Counted from the first letter of the stretch, positions 56,101 to 64,000 are shown. The stretch is DNA of 64,000 nt from Clostridia bacterium (GCA_017404545.1 JAFRCC010000004.1:1-64000); one strand, 5' to 3'. The notes: generated by a model not told the origin, from the sequence alone. Program-made: numbers and translations.

Positions 56101-58104
56101 TGAAAAAATAGATTTATTTGCTTCTTCAATACCAATACCAACACGTGGCTGAATTATCCCATACCCATTTTTTATTATATTTTTTTCTTCGTCAATTTCT
56201 GGTTTATTTAAAATGTGTGCCATTGCCCCAATTAGCTCTAGCCCTGTATTTAAACATAAATTTGTATCACTGTCTAAAGTTATAATATATTTTATTTTAG
56301 GTAATTTTTTTTCAGTATTTTCAAAAGAATTATATAAAAATTTATTATTATCTTTTCCTAAAATATACTCATTAAATTGTGTTAAAAGGCCTCTCTTTCT
56401 TTCCCAACCCAAATAAGAATTTTCGCTACTGCACCACTGTCTTTTTCTATATATAAAATTAAATTTTGGGAATTGTAAATCATAATATTTTTCATTGAGA
56501 GCCTCACATATATCAATTCCAGCATTAATAACCTCGTAATCATGCGTCACATTTTCTTTTATTTCACTACTACAATCACCCAACAATGTAAAAAATATGT
56601 TATCGCTTTTATTAGCTAAATAATATACTTCTAATTTTTTTAACATTTCTATTACTTTTTCTTTATTATTTACTATTGTTGGAATAACAACCATCGTTGT
56701 ATACTCACTTGGTACCCCATCAGAAAAATCCAATTTTGGAATTGTCTTTGGCCTAATAATTTTTCCTGAAATATATTGAATTATTTTTCCAAATATATTT
56801 TTCATAATAAAAATTAAGAAAATATATGCTAAAAAACTCATTATAAAATTATTAGTTTTTAAGTTTAGATAATATCCTATTAATGTAGAAATAATAATGG
56901 ATATTATTAAATTAAAAGAAATAATTGGTATTATATTTGTCTTATTATTTTTTGTTTTTTTGTTTAGTAAAATTTCTAGTAATTGTTTTTTACCTTCGTC
57001 TACTATATAGTAACCTACATGTGATTTTTTTGTATTAAAATCTTTTTGTAAATTATTGTTTTTAGCTAATTCAAGACATTTTTTTGCAATATATAGCTCT
57101 GAAATTTTGGTTTTCTCAGAAATCTTTTTTATTGCATTTCTATAATATTCTTTGGTGTTATAGTCCATCTTTTCATATACTTTTAATGGATCATTTTTTA
57201 ATATTTCTTCTACTCCATTTATTCTATTAAATATTTCAACATAATTTAATCTATTAAGTGTATTTATACTAGTAATACTATTACCAATAGATACTTTTTT
57301 GGCTGCAATATCATAATGCTCTCTATTTATACATTCTGTTATATTGCTTCCCATTTTATTAACTTGCTCTTCCAAAATAGATATATAATTATAAGCTTTC
57401 TGCCCATATTTTTTTAATCTATACGACATATATTCAATAAATGGATATTTCGAATCAGCTGTATCATACACTTTTACTTTTTTTTCTTTAGATAATAATT
57501 TTTCTTCTTTTAATTCAACGAGTCTTGTTATTATATTTTCAACTTTTCTTTTTTGCATTTGTGATAAATATATTTTTTCACAAACTCCTCTGATTTTCTC
57601 AATTAAAACAATTCGAAAAAATATAGACATGTTCCAGAGCTCATCCATACTGAGTGTTTTTTTGCTTTGGTACGCCTTCAAAAAAAACTCTATATTATCG
57701 CCTTCAACTTTTCCATCTGTATACGAAATTATTTCTTTAGCAATAACAAAGGCTCTAGCATACCCCTTATTAGGTCCATTTGCAATACCTATTAGGCTTG
57801 TATATTTTTTCAAGTTTAAATCTTTAATAATTATCTTAGCGTTTTTTTCAATAATATAGAAATTATCTAATAACCATTCCCCTGCAGGATGAATTGGTAA
57901 ATTATTCTTTATATCGTTATTTAAAACATTATATACTTCTGATATAAATTTTAAGTTATCTTTTACTCTTGGAATTGGAAATGTTTTTTTACTTGATTTC
58001 ATCGACAAAATATGATCTGCTGCTATTTTTTTCATATATAATTCTAATTGTTCATTGTCAAGTAATGCTCCCTCAACACTTAAAGTATTATATTTTTTTT
58101 TCAA
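50197..58104 (-). CDS. cyclic beta-1,2-glucan synthase-like giant protein (NdvB/ChvB family)
   Basis: A 2,635-residue membrane enzyme. After an alpha-helical N-terminus and two membrane helices there is a GT84 glycosyltransferase domain near residues 470-820 (YIITLDSDTNLCLNTGLEL; GYGIIQPRVGIG; DLLEGCYLKCG; RSHRWIRGDYQII). A second membrane block and a glycoamylase-like cyclisation region follow, near 990-1400 (SPTNIGLALISVVSSFDLGY; AYMAHHQG). The C-terminal GH94 phosphorylase part has RDQLQDSM, GSGDWNDGFNLIG and GGQYTHGAIWAI. TTG start, AAGGAG eight bases upstream. Product linkage is inferred from the family. Confidence 0.9.
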   Translation of the reverse strand: MKKKYNTLSVEGALLDNEQLELYMKKIAADHILSMKSSKKTFPIPRVKDNLKFISEVYNVLNNDIKNNLPIHPAGEWLLDNFYIIEKNAKIIIKDLNLKKYTSLIGIANGPNKGYARAFVIAKEIISYTDGKVEGDNIEFFLKAYQSKKTLSMDELWNMSIFFRIVLIEKIRGVCEKIYLSQMQKRKVENIITRLVELKEEKLLSKEKKVKVYDTADSKYPFIEYMSYRLKKYGQKAYNYISILEEQVNKMGSNITECINREHYDIAAKKVSIGNSITSINTLNRLNYVEIFNRINGVEEILKNDPLKVYEKMDYNTKEYYRNAIKKISEKTKISELYIAKKCLELAKNNNLQKDFNTKKSHVGYYIVDEGKKQLLEILLNKKTKNNKTNIIPIISFNLIISIIISTLIGYYLNLKTNNFIMSFLAYIFLIFIMKNIFGKIIQYISGKIIRPKTIPKLDFSDGVPSEYTTMVVIPTIVNNKEKVIEMLKKLEVYYLANKSDNIFFTLLGDCSSEIKENVTHDYEVINAGIDICEALNEKYYDLQFPKFNFIYRKRQWCSSENSYLGWERKRGLLTQFNEYILGKDNNKFLYNSFENTEKKLPKIKYIITLDSDTNLCLNTGLELIGAMAHILNKPEIDEEKNIIKNGYGIIQPRVGIGIEEANKSIFSKLFAGVPGTDSYTNAISDFYQDNFREGIYTGKGIFDTEIFSKILKREIPPNKILSHDLLEGCYLKCGLASDIVLMDGFPSTYDSYRSRSHRWIRGDYQIIEWLFNRKINILSKFKIIDNLLRSMQEFAVLILIFLGIILNSKLLITISLISTCFPYILNIIDKIIMKKSGQFVQKKYNKEFGGSTLNFLKAIIDISLIPDKAYLGIDAAIRALYRLFISKKHLLEWTTSEENEKKAKSGIFFYYKKMVSNVLFGFIFIYLGVMYTNFIGTILGVLWIIFPIIINKISKPIDKQNVYNQLDESEKKYVYEIGRKTWNYFKDFLNEENNFLPPDNYQEDRKNKIVHRTSPTNIGLALISVVSSFDLGYESKEYAIDLIEKMIKVVEKLPKWNGHLYNWYNICRLTPLFPKYVSSVDSGNFVGYLYVLKQFLIKESNGSEKINAIVKTIDKLIDNTDFSKLFDSKTGLFSIGFNCEENKMTDSYYDLLASEARQTSIVAIAKKDISPKHWKNLSRSLTTLNRYKGLISWSGTAFEYLMPTINIKRYPGSLLDESCKFMIMSQIEYSKRLGVTWGISEAAFNLKDFNGNYQYKAFGIPWLGLKRGLADEIVVSSYGTILAINDIPKKVINNLKQLENIGMYDKYGFFESVDYTPSRAGNNNYSVVKTYMAHHQGLILLSINNLINDNILQKRFSCNPEIESVDILLQEKMPDNIIITKEKKEHIEKIKYYNYDYYTERKYENNTENINMYNLICNNNYSVLIDNNGNGYSKYKNYIINRFKPTDEINGGIDFFMKDLKNNDIWNPLNESKNKIVFYPDKSEFINEHNKIKSKLSIFIAAEDAVEIRKLNIKNSNEYNINFEIYSIFEPVLSEAKQDYAHKAFNKLFLSFEIEDNILIIKRRARASNEKDIYMAVTFVSEDDQNIQFDTDKLSIFGRNNYGIPEVVKSSKSMENSTKSNVNQAIALKKNIEINNGDEKNIFLLIGVSDSKEKVVENVKKYCNPENVTRAMKLSRAQTEAKVQYLGITGKDVNLYERILSYMLNKCGTVYTKADRNLKLYPSKLWRYGISGNKPILLLEINEISEIDIVKNIVKCYEFLKIQGMEVDFIILNNEPGSYENYLQDAINEIIWSNIDAYNNGIFTLKNISDEDKEIIRHRADIIIPGSYGKIEFLLEELENKKVNKIKMYNCKKNINNNYNYNYKFDTNALKFFNEYGGFKQKEYVININKNKTTPVAWSNVLANEKFGTVITENMGGYTWYKNARLNRITAWNNDPISDFQSELIYFTDSDNDCSWNASLGPIKNEEEYYINYGMGYADYIHSTDSIEQKINVFVPRNDAIKISIISLKNLLPQKRKIKIEFCLKLALDEDEIFSSNYIYSEKNNNDNYILLKNLANEDFDYWMYLSSSEKIINSNLAKNILKIDLEVEIAALEEKNLSLFFGCDDIENNCRVFVEKYQNLNCCRKELEDTKKYWNNLTEKISIKTPEDSINYICNGWIIYQAYCCRMLAKSGYYQSGGAWGFRDQLQDSMCMKYFDLNIQKNQIIRHCKHQFIEGDVLHWWHEETGRGVRTKFSDDLLWLAYTVCDYIEFSGDYDILDIKIPYLAGEILEINSDEKYDFYGESEVSENVYLHCVRAIEKTLNYGVHGIPKIGSGDWNDGFNLIGNKGKGESVWLGFFLYDILKKFINICEYKKDEERKNNYEKICIKLKESLNKNCWDGKWYNRAFYDNGAVIGSIQNKECKIDGISQSWAIISNVADNQKGNIAMKSLRDYLVDKEVGIVKLLYPPFESGDINPGYIKSYLPGTRENGGQYTHGAIWAIIAEAMLNNGKNATEYFKMINPIQHSLNKAMADQYMLEPYVIAADIYSNDDMLGQGGWSWYTGSASWYYICLIKYILGIQIKDRALSFKPHTPAYWKKYSIIYKYGNSVYNIKFNNISGNGNSIQKVLLNGNEVEGKTIKLDDNGSVNEIDVTM

Positions 58105-58197
58105 AGCTTAATCTCCTTGCATTTTTGTTTTCACATATTTTTCCCTTAAATTTAATTTCTATACTTTTAATCCTCGATGATTTAAGTTTTATATGTA

Positions 58198-58226
58198 TTG
58201 CGATTTATAAAAAAATATAATATAAT
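58198..58226 (+). promoter_or_regulatory. promoter of rqcH
   Basis: TTGCGA, 17-bp spacer, TATAAT, about 34 bases before the start codon. Confidence 0.65.
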
Positions 58227-58259
58227 CACAAAAAAAATTTTAGAAAGGATGCATTATAA

Positions 58260-59966
58260 ATGGCATTTGACGGAATTACAACAAAAAAAATAGTATCTGA
58301 ATTAAGCCAAACTTTATGTGAAGGAAAAATAAATAAGATTTATGAACCAAATAAAAATGAAATCATTCTTGGCATATACGCTAATGGATTAAATTATGCA
58401 TTAAATCTATCAATTTCACCCGATTCGTACAGAATAAACTTAACAACACACCAGAAATCAAATCCACAAAACGCACCTGGATTTTGTATGTTACTTCGAA
58501 AACATATAACCGGAGCTAAAATAAAAAAAATATACACAATTGGATTAGAGCGTATTATATATATCGAACTAGAGTGTTTTGATGAATTAAATGATTTAGT
58601 TAATAAGAAGTTAATTATAGAATTAATGGGTAAACATAGTAATATAATTTTAACTAATAAAAATAATTATATAATAGATAGTCTTAGACATTTATCTAAA
58701 GATGAAAATTCAAATAGAGATATTTTGCCAGCTAGAATTTACGAAATTCCTAAAAATGATAAGCTTAATTTTGAAAGTGTTAAAACTTTCGATGAATTTT
58801 ATAAATCTATTTCTATAGAAGGTACAATAGATAAATCTATTTCATCTGTATATACAGGAATTAGTATGTTACTAATTCAATCGATTATTGATGAATTTAA
58901 GTTAACCACAGAAAAAAACACGTCGACATTAAAATTAGTATATAAATACCTACAAGATTTAATAAAAAATATTAACACAAACCATGTGTATATTAAGGAA
59001 TATAAAAAAGATTTTGCATTGAAATACTCAGCTGATGAAGAAAGTAAAGCTCTTCAATCAAATTTCTTTATCGATGATTTTTATTTCAACAAAGAAACAA
59101 ATAATCTATTTATATCTTACAAAAACAATTTATTAAAACTGGTTTTAACTACTTTATCTAAGATAAAGAAAAAAATATTTAATATTAATCAGAAGATTGA
59201 AGAATGCAAGAATATGGATACATATAGACTATATGGTGAGTTAATTACTGCTAATATGTATCTATACCATGAATACACTTCTAATTATATTTCCGTTTTG
59301 AATTATTACAATAATAAACAAATTGAGATACCTGTTGACAAAAATAAAAGTCCATCAATTAATGCCAAAAATTATTACAAAAAATATAACAAGTTAAAAA
59401 ATGCTTTAACAATTGTAAACAAGCAAAAATTTGATGCAATTCAAGAGATTGATTATTTAGAAAGCATAATTTATGAAATTGATATGGCAAAAAACATTTC
59501 CGAAATTGATGAAATATATTCAGAAATAATGGAAAATTCACTTTTTGAAAAAACTCACCTAAAATCAAAAACAAAAATTACAAAAAAACAGAACAAAAAT
59601 AAAAAAGAAAATAAAGAATATATACCTATAGAGTATAAGATTGAGAATTTCACATTACTTGTTGGAAAAAACAATGTTCAAAATGATTATTTAACAACAA
59701 AATTTGCTCATTCAAATGACATTTGGTTTCATACAAAAGATATTCACGGAAGCCATGCTATATTAGTAACACGCGGAGAAACCCCATCAATGGATGTGTT
59801 GATAAGATGCGCTCAAATAGCTGCTTACTATAGCAAGGGAAAAATGTCCTCAAATGTTCCTGTAGACTATACTCTCATTAAATATGTGAAGAAACCATCT
59901 GGAAGCAAACCAGGATTTGTAATTTACACACATAATAAAACTATAAATGTAACTCCACAAGGTTAA
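58260..59966 (+). CDS. rqcH: RqcH ribosome-associated quality control factor (NFACT protein)
   Basis: The Rqc2/NEMF homologue that adds C-terminal alanine tails to peptides stalled on 50S subunits; earlier called fibronectin-binding protein. 568 residues: NFACT-N (MAFDGITTKKIVSEL; GFCMLLRKHITGAKI; LIIELMGKHSNIIL), a long coiled coil in the middle, and NFACT-R (NDIWFHTKDIHGSHAILVT; AAYYSKGKMSSNVPVDYT). AAAGGA precedes the ATG. Confidence 0.93.
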   Translation: MAFDGITTKKIVSELSQTLCEGKINKIYEPNKNEIILGIYANGLNYALNLSISPDSYRINLTTHQKSNPQNAPGFCMLLRKHITGAKIKKIYTIGLERIIYIELECFDELNDLVNKKLIIELMGKHSNIILTNKNNYIIDSLRHLSKDENSNRDILPARIYEIPKNDKLNFESVKTFDEFYKSISIEGTIDKSISSVYTGISMLLIQSIIDEFKLTTEKNTSTLKLVYKYLQDLIKNINTNHVYIKEYKKDFALKYSADEESKALQSNFFIDDFYFNKETNNLFISYKNNLLKLVLTTLSKIKKKIFNINQKIEECKNMDTYRLYGELITANMYLYHEYTSNYISVLNYYNNKQIEIPVDKNKSPSINAKNYYKKYNKLKNALTIVNKQKFDAIQEIDYLESIIYEIDMAKNISEIDEIYSEIMENSLFEKTHLKSKTKITKKQNKNKKENKEYIPIEYKIENFTLLVGKNNVQNDYLTTKFAHSNDIWFHTKDIHGSHAILVTRGETPSMDVLIRCAQIAAYYSKGKMSSNVPVDYTLIKYVKKPSGSKPGFVIYTHNKTINVTPQG

Positions 59967-60055
59967 AATTACATAATTATACATAAAACCCTTTATTTTT
60001 ATGTAAAAATATAGTATAATTTATTTGTTATTAGTAAAAAAGGAGGTAAAATTAT

Positions 60056-60502
60056 ATGTGGCAAGTTTGGATTATTCTGGCTGGCATATTTGTTATCTTC
60101 GAAATGATTATTCCTACAGATTTTTTAATATTCTGGGTTGGTATGGGAGCCCTAGTTACATCTGTAACCAGTGTTTTCATTGACAATATTACGGCACAAA
60201 TTGCTATATTTTGTATATCATCCATACTATTAATATTCTGTACGAAACCATTTGTAAGAAAATTTATGAAAAATTCTGCAAATATTTCAACAAACGCCTA
60301 TTCAATTATTGGGAAAACTGGAATTGTTGTTTCAGAAATTGATCCAATATCTGGAAAAGGGCAAATCAAAATAGGAAACGAAATATGGTCTGCCAAAACA
60401 AATAATCAAGAAAAACTATTGAAGGGTACAATTATAAAAGTTAATTCAATTGACGGTGTAAAAGCCGTTGTATCTACTATTGAAGAATCTAAAATAAAAT
60501 AA
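60056..60502 (+). CDS. NfeD-like membrane protein
   Basis: A 148-residue protein with three to four N-terminal helices (VWIILAGIFVIFEMIIP; FLIFWVGMGALVTSV) and a C-terminal OB-fold (GKTGIVVSEIDPISGKGQIK; VNSIDGVKAVV). This is the short NfeD type that pairs with a stomatin encoded next door. GGAGG precedes the ATG. The pair is thought to organise membrane microdomains. Confidence 0.9.
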   Translation: MWQVWIILAGIFVIFEMIIPTDFLIFWVGMGALVTSVTSVFIDNITAQIAIFCISSILLIFCTKPFVRKFMKNSANISTNAYSIIGKTGIVVSEIDPISGKGQIKIGNEIWSAKTNNQEKLLKGTIIKVNSIDGVKAVVSTIEESKIK

Positions 60503-60518
60503 TAAGGAGGATTAAAAA

Positions 60519-61481
60519 ATGTCGATATTTTTATTAATTTTATTAGTACTAGTATTAATAATTGCGTATAAAACAATTAAGGTTGTAAAACAATCAGAAG
60601 TATATGTTATTGAAAGGTTAGGAAAATTTCATAAAATTGCTGACGCAGGTTTAACTCTTATTTTTCCTTTTATCGATCATGTAAGATCAGTTGTAAGTTT
60701 AAAACAACAAACTATGGATGTTCCACCACAAGGAGTTATTACAAAGGATAATGTAACAATTACAATTGATACTGTTGTATTTTATAAAATAACAGATCCA
60801 GCAAAGGCTGTATACGAAATTCAATCCTTAAAAAAGGGTATTGAATATTTAGCCATAACAACAATACGTGATATTGTTGGCAAAATGGATTTAGATGCAA
60901 CATTTAGTTCTCGTGATTCAATAAACGACCAATTAAGAGCTGTTTTAGATGAAGCTACTGATCAATGGGGATGTAAAGTTGACAGAGTTGAAATTAAAGA
61001 TATCACTCCACCAGCAGACATTAGAGATGCGATGGAAAAACAAATGAACGCAGAAAGAAATAAAAGAGCTTTGATTCTTCAAGCTGAAGGTGAAAGACAA
61101 TCTGCAATTACATTAGCTGAAGGAAAAAAAGAAGCAGCTATTCTTGAAGCTGAAGCAGATAAAGAAGCTGCTATAAGAAGGGCTGCCGGTGAAGCAGAAG
61201 CTATAAAGCAAGTTGCCGATGCAAAAGCAGAAGAAATTAAAAAGGTTTATGGTGCCGTTATGGAATCACATCCAAATGAAAAACTTGTGCAATTAAAATC
61301 TTTAGAAGCTTTAAAAGATATTGCTGATGGCGAGGCTAATAAAGTATTTATACCATTCGATGCTACATCAGCCCTAGGTAGTCTTGGAGCAATAAAAGAA
61401 GTTTTATCTCCAGAAAAGAAAGAAAAATTGCAAGCACAAACTAAAAAAACAACTCAATCATCAAATCAACCAAAAGAATAA
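60519..61481 (+). CDS. stomatin/SPFH-domain membrane protein (QmcA-like)
   Basis: 320 residues: one N-terminal helix, a Band 7 domain (SEVYVIERLGKFHKIADAGL; QTMDVPPQGVITKDNVTI) and a long charged coiled coil with repeated AEGE/EAEADKEAAI units that drives oligomerisation. It starts 16 bases after the nfeD-like gene, with AAGGAGG, and ends in a Gln/Thr-rich tail before a terminator. Confidence 0.93.
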   Translation: MSIFLLILLVLVLIIAYKTIKVVKQSEVYVIERLGKFHKIADAGLTLIFPFIDHVRSVVSLKQQTMDVPPQGVITKDNVTITIDTVVFYKITDPAKAVYEIQSLKKGIEYLAITTIRDIVGKMDLDATFSSRDSINDQLRAVLDEATDQWGCKVDRVEIKDITPPADIRDAMEKQMNAERNKRALILQAEGERQSAITLAEGKKEAAILEAEADKEAAIRRAAGEAEAIKQVADAKAEEIKKVYGAVMESHPNEKLVQLKSLEALKDIADGEANKVFIPFDATSALGSLGAIKEVLSPEKKEKLQAQTKKTTQSSNQPKE

Positions 61482-61492
61482 TAATAATAAAA

Positions 61493-61527
61493 AAATTGCA
61501 AAGGTTAATCCTTTGCAATTTTTTTAT
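61493..61527 (+). terminator. terminator after the stomatin gene
   Basis: AAATTGCAAAGG, 5-base loop, CCTTTGCAATTT and a T-run. Confidence 0.87.
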
Positions 61528-61613
61528 TATTTACTATTTAGTATAATTTTACCTCATTATTTCTGTACATTATTATTCAAATACTATATTTTTAATTTTA
61601 ATGAGGTGATTGT

Positions 61614-61952
61614 ATGGCTCTAGATTACAAAATAATTGGAGAAAGAATTCGTAACGCTCGTGTAGCAAACAACTTAACACAAGAAAATCTTGCTGAAAGG
61701 CTCGATGTATCTGTAGCATTTGTAAGTAGAATTGAATGTGGAACTACCCGTGTAAATTTAACACGTCTGAGCGAAATATGCTCTATACTAAATATTGATG
61801 AAGGATTGATACTAAATGGCGTAAGTACTGATTCAAAAAATTATTTATCTGATGAATTCAGTGCACTTTTAAAGAATTGTCCTAAGGAAACTCAAAAACT
61901 GATATATGATGTTGCAAAATTAATAGTAAATGATTCTAATAAAAAAATGTAA
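61614..61952 (+). CDS. XRE-family transcriptional regulator
   Basis: A 112-residue protein: a Cro/C1 helix-turn-helix covers residues 6-62 (IIGERIRNARVANNLTQENL; ERLDVSVAFVSRIECGTTRV), followed by a helical tail with no known ligand domain. A single-gene unit between two terminators. Its targets are unknown. GAGGTG precedes the ATG. Confidence 0.9.
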   Translation: MALDYKIIGERIRNARVANNLTQENLAERLDVSVAFVSRIECGTTRVNLTRLSEICSILNIDEGLILNGVSTDSKNYLSDEFSALLKNCPKETQKLIYDVAKLIVNDSNKKM

Positions 61953-61980
61953 TATAGAAAAATTCTATATTACATTTTTT
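61948..61980. terminator. bidirectional terminator
   Basis: A 12-bp perfect stem (TGTAATATAGAA) with a 3-base loop and T-runs on both strands, serving the regulator and the convergent sortase. Confidence 0.87.
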
Positions 61981-62680
61981 ATACTTCTCTACACTTAACA
62001 ATTAACCTTTGTTTTCCACCATTCGTACATGTAATTAAAGTCATTTCTTTTAACCCATTTGTAATTTGACTTGTACACGCTACATCTTCAGGATAAACAA
62101 TATATTTATCATACACTTGATATTCCAATTTTTTTCCAGACATATCTTGTAAATATACCTTATCTCCAGTATTTATTTGTGACAATTTTCCAAACATTTT
62201 TCCACTTTTATAGTTATGCCCAACAACACAATAATTTCCAACTGAATTTGGACTTCCTCCCCAAAATTTATTCAAAGAAATTTTTAATAGCTCATCTGAG
62301 GTTTCAGATAGCACAGGATATTGTATTCCAAGGTGCGGAATAGATAATATAGATTCATATGTATATGTTGTTCCATTGTCATCTGTATAAGAAGCTGTAT
62401 CTACAGTTTCTACTTCTTGCTCTACAATTTCCGCCTGACTATCAAAAGCAACAACCAAAGCTTGATCTTCTGCAGTTGTACTATCAGGAATTGTCATTTC
62501 ATTTAATATATCATGTGAAACTGATTCATACGCATTTTTCTCAACTTCTGAGTATATGTACCAACCTGAAAAAATAAATACTAATATCAGTGATGCAATG
62601 AATTCCATTCTATATAATTTTTTCTTTTTCTTTAACTTTTGAGTAACATATAATTTATCCGTAACTAATATTTGATTCAT
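61979..62680 (-). CDS. sortase family transpeptidase
   Basis: 233 residues. One N-terminal helix (FIASLILVFIFSGWYIYS), an acidic linker and a sortase beta-barrel with His in NYCVVGHNYKSGKMFGKL, Cys in MTLITCTNGGKQ and Arg in RLIVKC. The barrel start (LSIPHLGIQYPVL) fits class D/B-like housekeeping forms, but the class is uncertain. No LPXTG substrate is adjacent; the surface protein at 36876 has only a TGD-like internal signal. It follows rsmA by 13 bases. Confidence 0.9.
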   Translation of the reverse strand: MNQILVTDKLYVTQKLKKKKKLYRMEFIASLILVFIFSGWYIYSEVEKNAYESVSHDILNEMTIPDSTTAEDQALVVAFDSQAEIVEQEVETVDTASYTDDNGTTYTYESILSIPHLGIQYPVLSETSDELLKISLNKFWGGSPNSVGNYCVVGHNYKSGKMFGKLSQINTGDKVYLQDMSGKKLEYQVYDKYIVYPEDVACTSQITNGLKEMTLITCTNGGKQRLIVKCREV

Positions 62681-62693
62681 ATAAATTTCCTTT

Positions 62694-63563
62694 CTAATTC
62701 TTGTTTTTATCGACTATATAATTAGAAATTTCTGTAAATTGCTCAATTGTTAATGTTTCTCCTCTTGTATTATAATCTAAACCTAATTCATCAAATAAAG
62801 CTTTTGCTTCTTCCTTACTCGATAAAATTCCCCCATTAACAATACTATTGATTAATGTTTTTCTTCTCTGCATAAAGCTAACTTTTATAAGTTTAAAGAA
62901 TTCCGTTTCATCTTTTAAATCAACTGGATGTTTCTTTCTAATTAATAACTTGATTACCTCAGAATCCACCGATGGCTCTGGTATAAAAGAATTATTTTCT
63001 ACAATCGTTACACTCTCAGATGTTGCATAATAGTATACGCAATATGTTATTGCTCCGGATAATTTACTTCCTGGTTTTGCAATTAATCTATCAGCAACTT
63101 CCTTTTGAATCATAACAGTTATCGATTCAATATCTAATTCTTCTTCAAGTAATTTCATGATAATTGGTGTCGTTATATAATATGGCAAATTTGCAACTAT
63201 TTTTGCATTTTTTATTCTCGTATTTTTATTATCTTGAATTAATTTTTTTAAGTCAACCTTTAAGACATCTTGATTTAATAATTCAAAATTATCATATAAA
63301 AAAAATCTATCACGCAATATTTCAATCATTCTTTCATCTAGCTCTATTGCAATAACTTTTCCTGCTCTTTTAAGTAAATATTCAGTTAAATTTCCAAGAC
63401 CCGGTCCAATTTCTATTATTAAATCTTCTTTACCTACATCTGCTGATTCAACTATTTTTTCTACAACTTCGTCATTTATTAAAAAATTTTGTCCTAAATT
63501 TTTATTGGCCGATAGCTTGTATTTATTAAGCATAAATTTCGTTTTATTATACAAATTTTCCAT
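62694..63563 (-). CDS. rsmA: 16S rRNA dimethyladenosine transferase RsmA (KsgA)
   Basis: Methylates A1518 and A1519 of 16S rRNA with S-adenosylmethionine. Motifs are NKNLGQNFLINDEVVEKIV, IIEIGPGLGNLTEYLL (SAM site) and the catalytic NLPYYITTPIIMKLL. 289 residues, full length, with a normal C-terminal helical domain. It leads the sortase and follows yraN by 54 bases. Confidence 0.96.
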   Translation of the reverse strand: MENLYNKTKFMLNKYKLSANKNLGQNFLINDEVVEKIVESADVGKEDLIIEIGPGLGNLTEYLLKRAGKVIAIELDERMIEILRDRFFLYDNFELLNQDVLKVDLKKLIQDNKNTRIKNAKIVANLPYYITTPIIMKLLEEELDIESITVMIQKEVADRLIAKPGSKLSGAITYCVYYYATSESVTIVENNSFIPEPSVDSEVIKLLIRKKHPVDLKDETEFFKLIKVSFMQRRKTLINSIVNGGILSSKEEAKALFDELGLDYNTRGETLTIEQFTEISNYIVDKNKN

Positions 63564-63617
63564 AATTCCACCTTTTATACGCTTCTATTATACAATAAAA
63601 AATTATGGTTTACAATA

Positions 63618-63974
63618 TCAAATTATTTCTTTTATATGATTAATTAAAAATTTATTATTTTTATAATAAAGCTCTAGAGCATCAAATCTTATTTTTACAC
63701 CATTTATCCCATTTAAAAACATATAATATTTTGCACCTTTAATAATACGTTTTAATTTAACATAACCAATAGATTCTGATGCCAAACCATACCTTAAATT
63801 TGATCTTGTTTTTACTTCGATAAATATAAGTACCTCTGCACTCTCATCATAAGCAATAATGTCTATTTCGCCACCATAATAGTAGAAATTCCTTTCCACG
63901 ATTTTATATTTTTTGCTCAGTAAATATTTACATGCGATTGTCTCGCCAATATTGCCAAATTCTTTTTTATTCAC
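63618..63974 (-). CDS. yraN: YraN/UPF0102 family protein
   Basis: A 118-residue protein with a restriction-endonuclease-like fold: GNIGETIACKYLLSKKYKIV, YYGGEIDIIAYDESAEVLIF and FIEVKTRSNLRYGLASESI hold the D-ExK pattern typical of nuclease cores. Function is unresolved. GGAG lies upstream of the ATG. The gene starts 26 bases before the window edge, so its upstream partners are not visible. Confidence 0.93.
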   Translation of the reverse strand: MNKKEFGNIGETIACKYLLSKKYKIVERNFYYYGGEIDIIAYDESAEVLIFIEVKTRSNLRYGLASESIGYVKLKRIIKGAKYYMFLNGINGVKIRFDALELYYKNNKFLINHIKEII

Positions 63975-64000
63975 AAAACTCCTCTCTAATTTTATAATTA

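Overview
The window looks like chromosome from an anaerobic, endospore-forming, low-GC Clostridia-type Firmicute. Supporting signs are a very AT-rich sequence, sigma-E/sigma-G/SpoIIGA genes, a four-subunit 2-oxoacid:ferredoxin oxidoreductase, two-cluster ferredoxins, GatCAB, strong AAGGAGG-type ribosome binding sites and frequent TTG start codons. No species can be named from the sequence alone.

Layout. 1-1250: the 5' part of a 16S rRNA gene, transcribed leftward out of the window, behind three tandem sigma-A-like promoters. 1233-1431: a small mobile element. 1450-13000 (minus): a division and sporulation cluster in the order murA, ftsQ, three DUF881 genes, sbp, ftsA, ftsZ, spoIIGA, sigE, sigG, ylmC. 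murA is split exactly at its catalytic-cysteine codon by a 1,081-bp element whose only gene is a serine recombinase. 13100-24920: a candidate small RNA, a PC4-like protein, trmFO, an adjoining murL-murD pair, an SNF2 helicase and gatCAB. 25000-32100: a deleted copy of the mobile element, tRNA-Ser, a glycosyltransferase, a short-chain dehydrogenase, a beta-propeller protein, a starch-binding-module protein, an HtrA protease and CapA. 32100-36700 (minus): minD, an extended minE, rodA, dusB, a GerS-like lipoprotein and mazF. 36876-38966: a surface protein that looks like two proteins fused. 39278-42349 (plus): the por operon. 42396-44800: decayed and foreign material, namely a frameshifted anti-sigma gene, a beheaded sigma factor gene and a higher-GC orphan gene with a consensus promoter. 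45012-50052 (minus): ferredoxin, walRK, lepB, holB and ricT. 50197-58104: a 2,635-residue cyclic-beta-glucan-synthase-like protein. 58260-61952 (plus): rqcH, nfeD, a stomatin and an XRE regulator. 61979-63974 (minus): sortase, rsmA and yraN.

How the genes fit together. Much of the window serves envelope growth and its timing: precursor synthesis (murA, murD, murL), septation (ftsQ, ftsA, ftsZ, min), elongation (rodA), wall stress sensing (walRK) and surface display (sortase, signal peptidase, surface protein). The same cluster holds the sigma factors that start gene expression in the mother cell (sigE) and late forespore (sigG).

Most notable observations: (1) murA interrupted at the catalytic cysteine by a recombinase-only element, where precise excision would restore a 417-residue enzyme; (2) murL joined to murD with no gap, suggesting D-glutamate is made by epimerising the peptidoglycan precursor; (3) a MITE-like family with 8-bp target duplications and a conserved small reading frame; (4) a C-rich small RNA candidate beside murA; (5) a structured leader on an orphan foreign gene.
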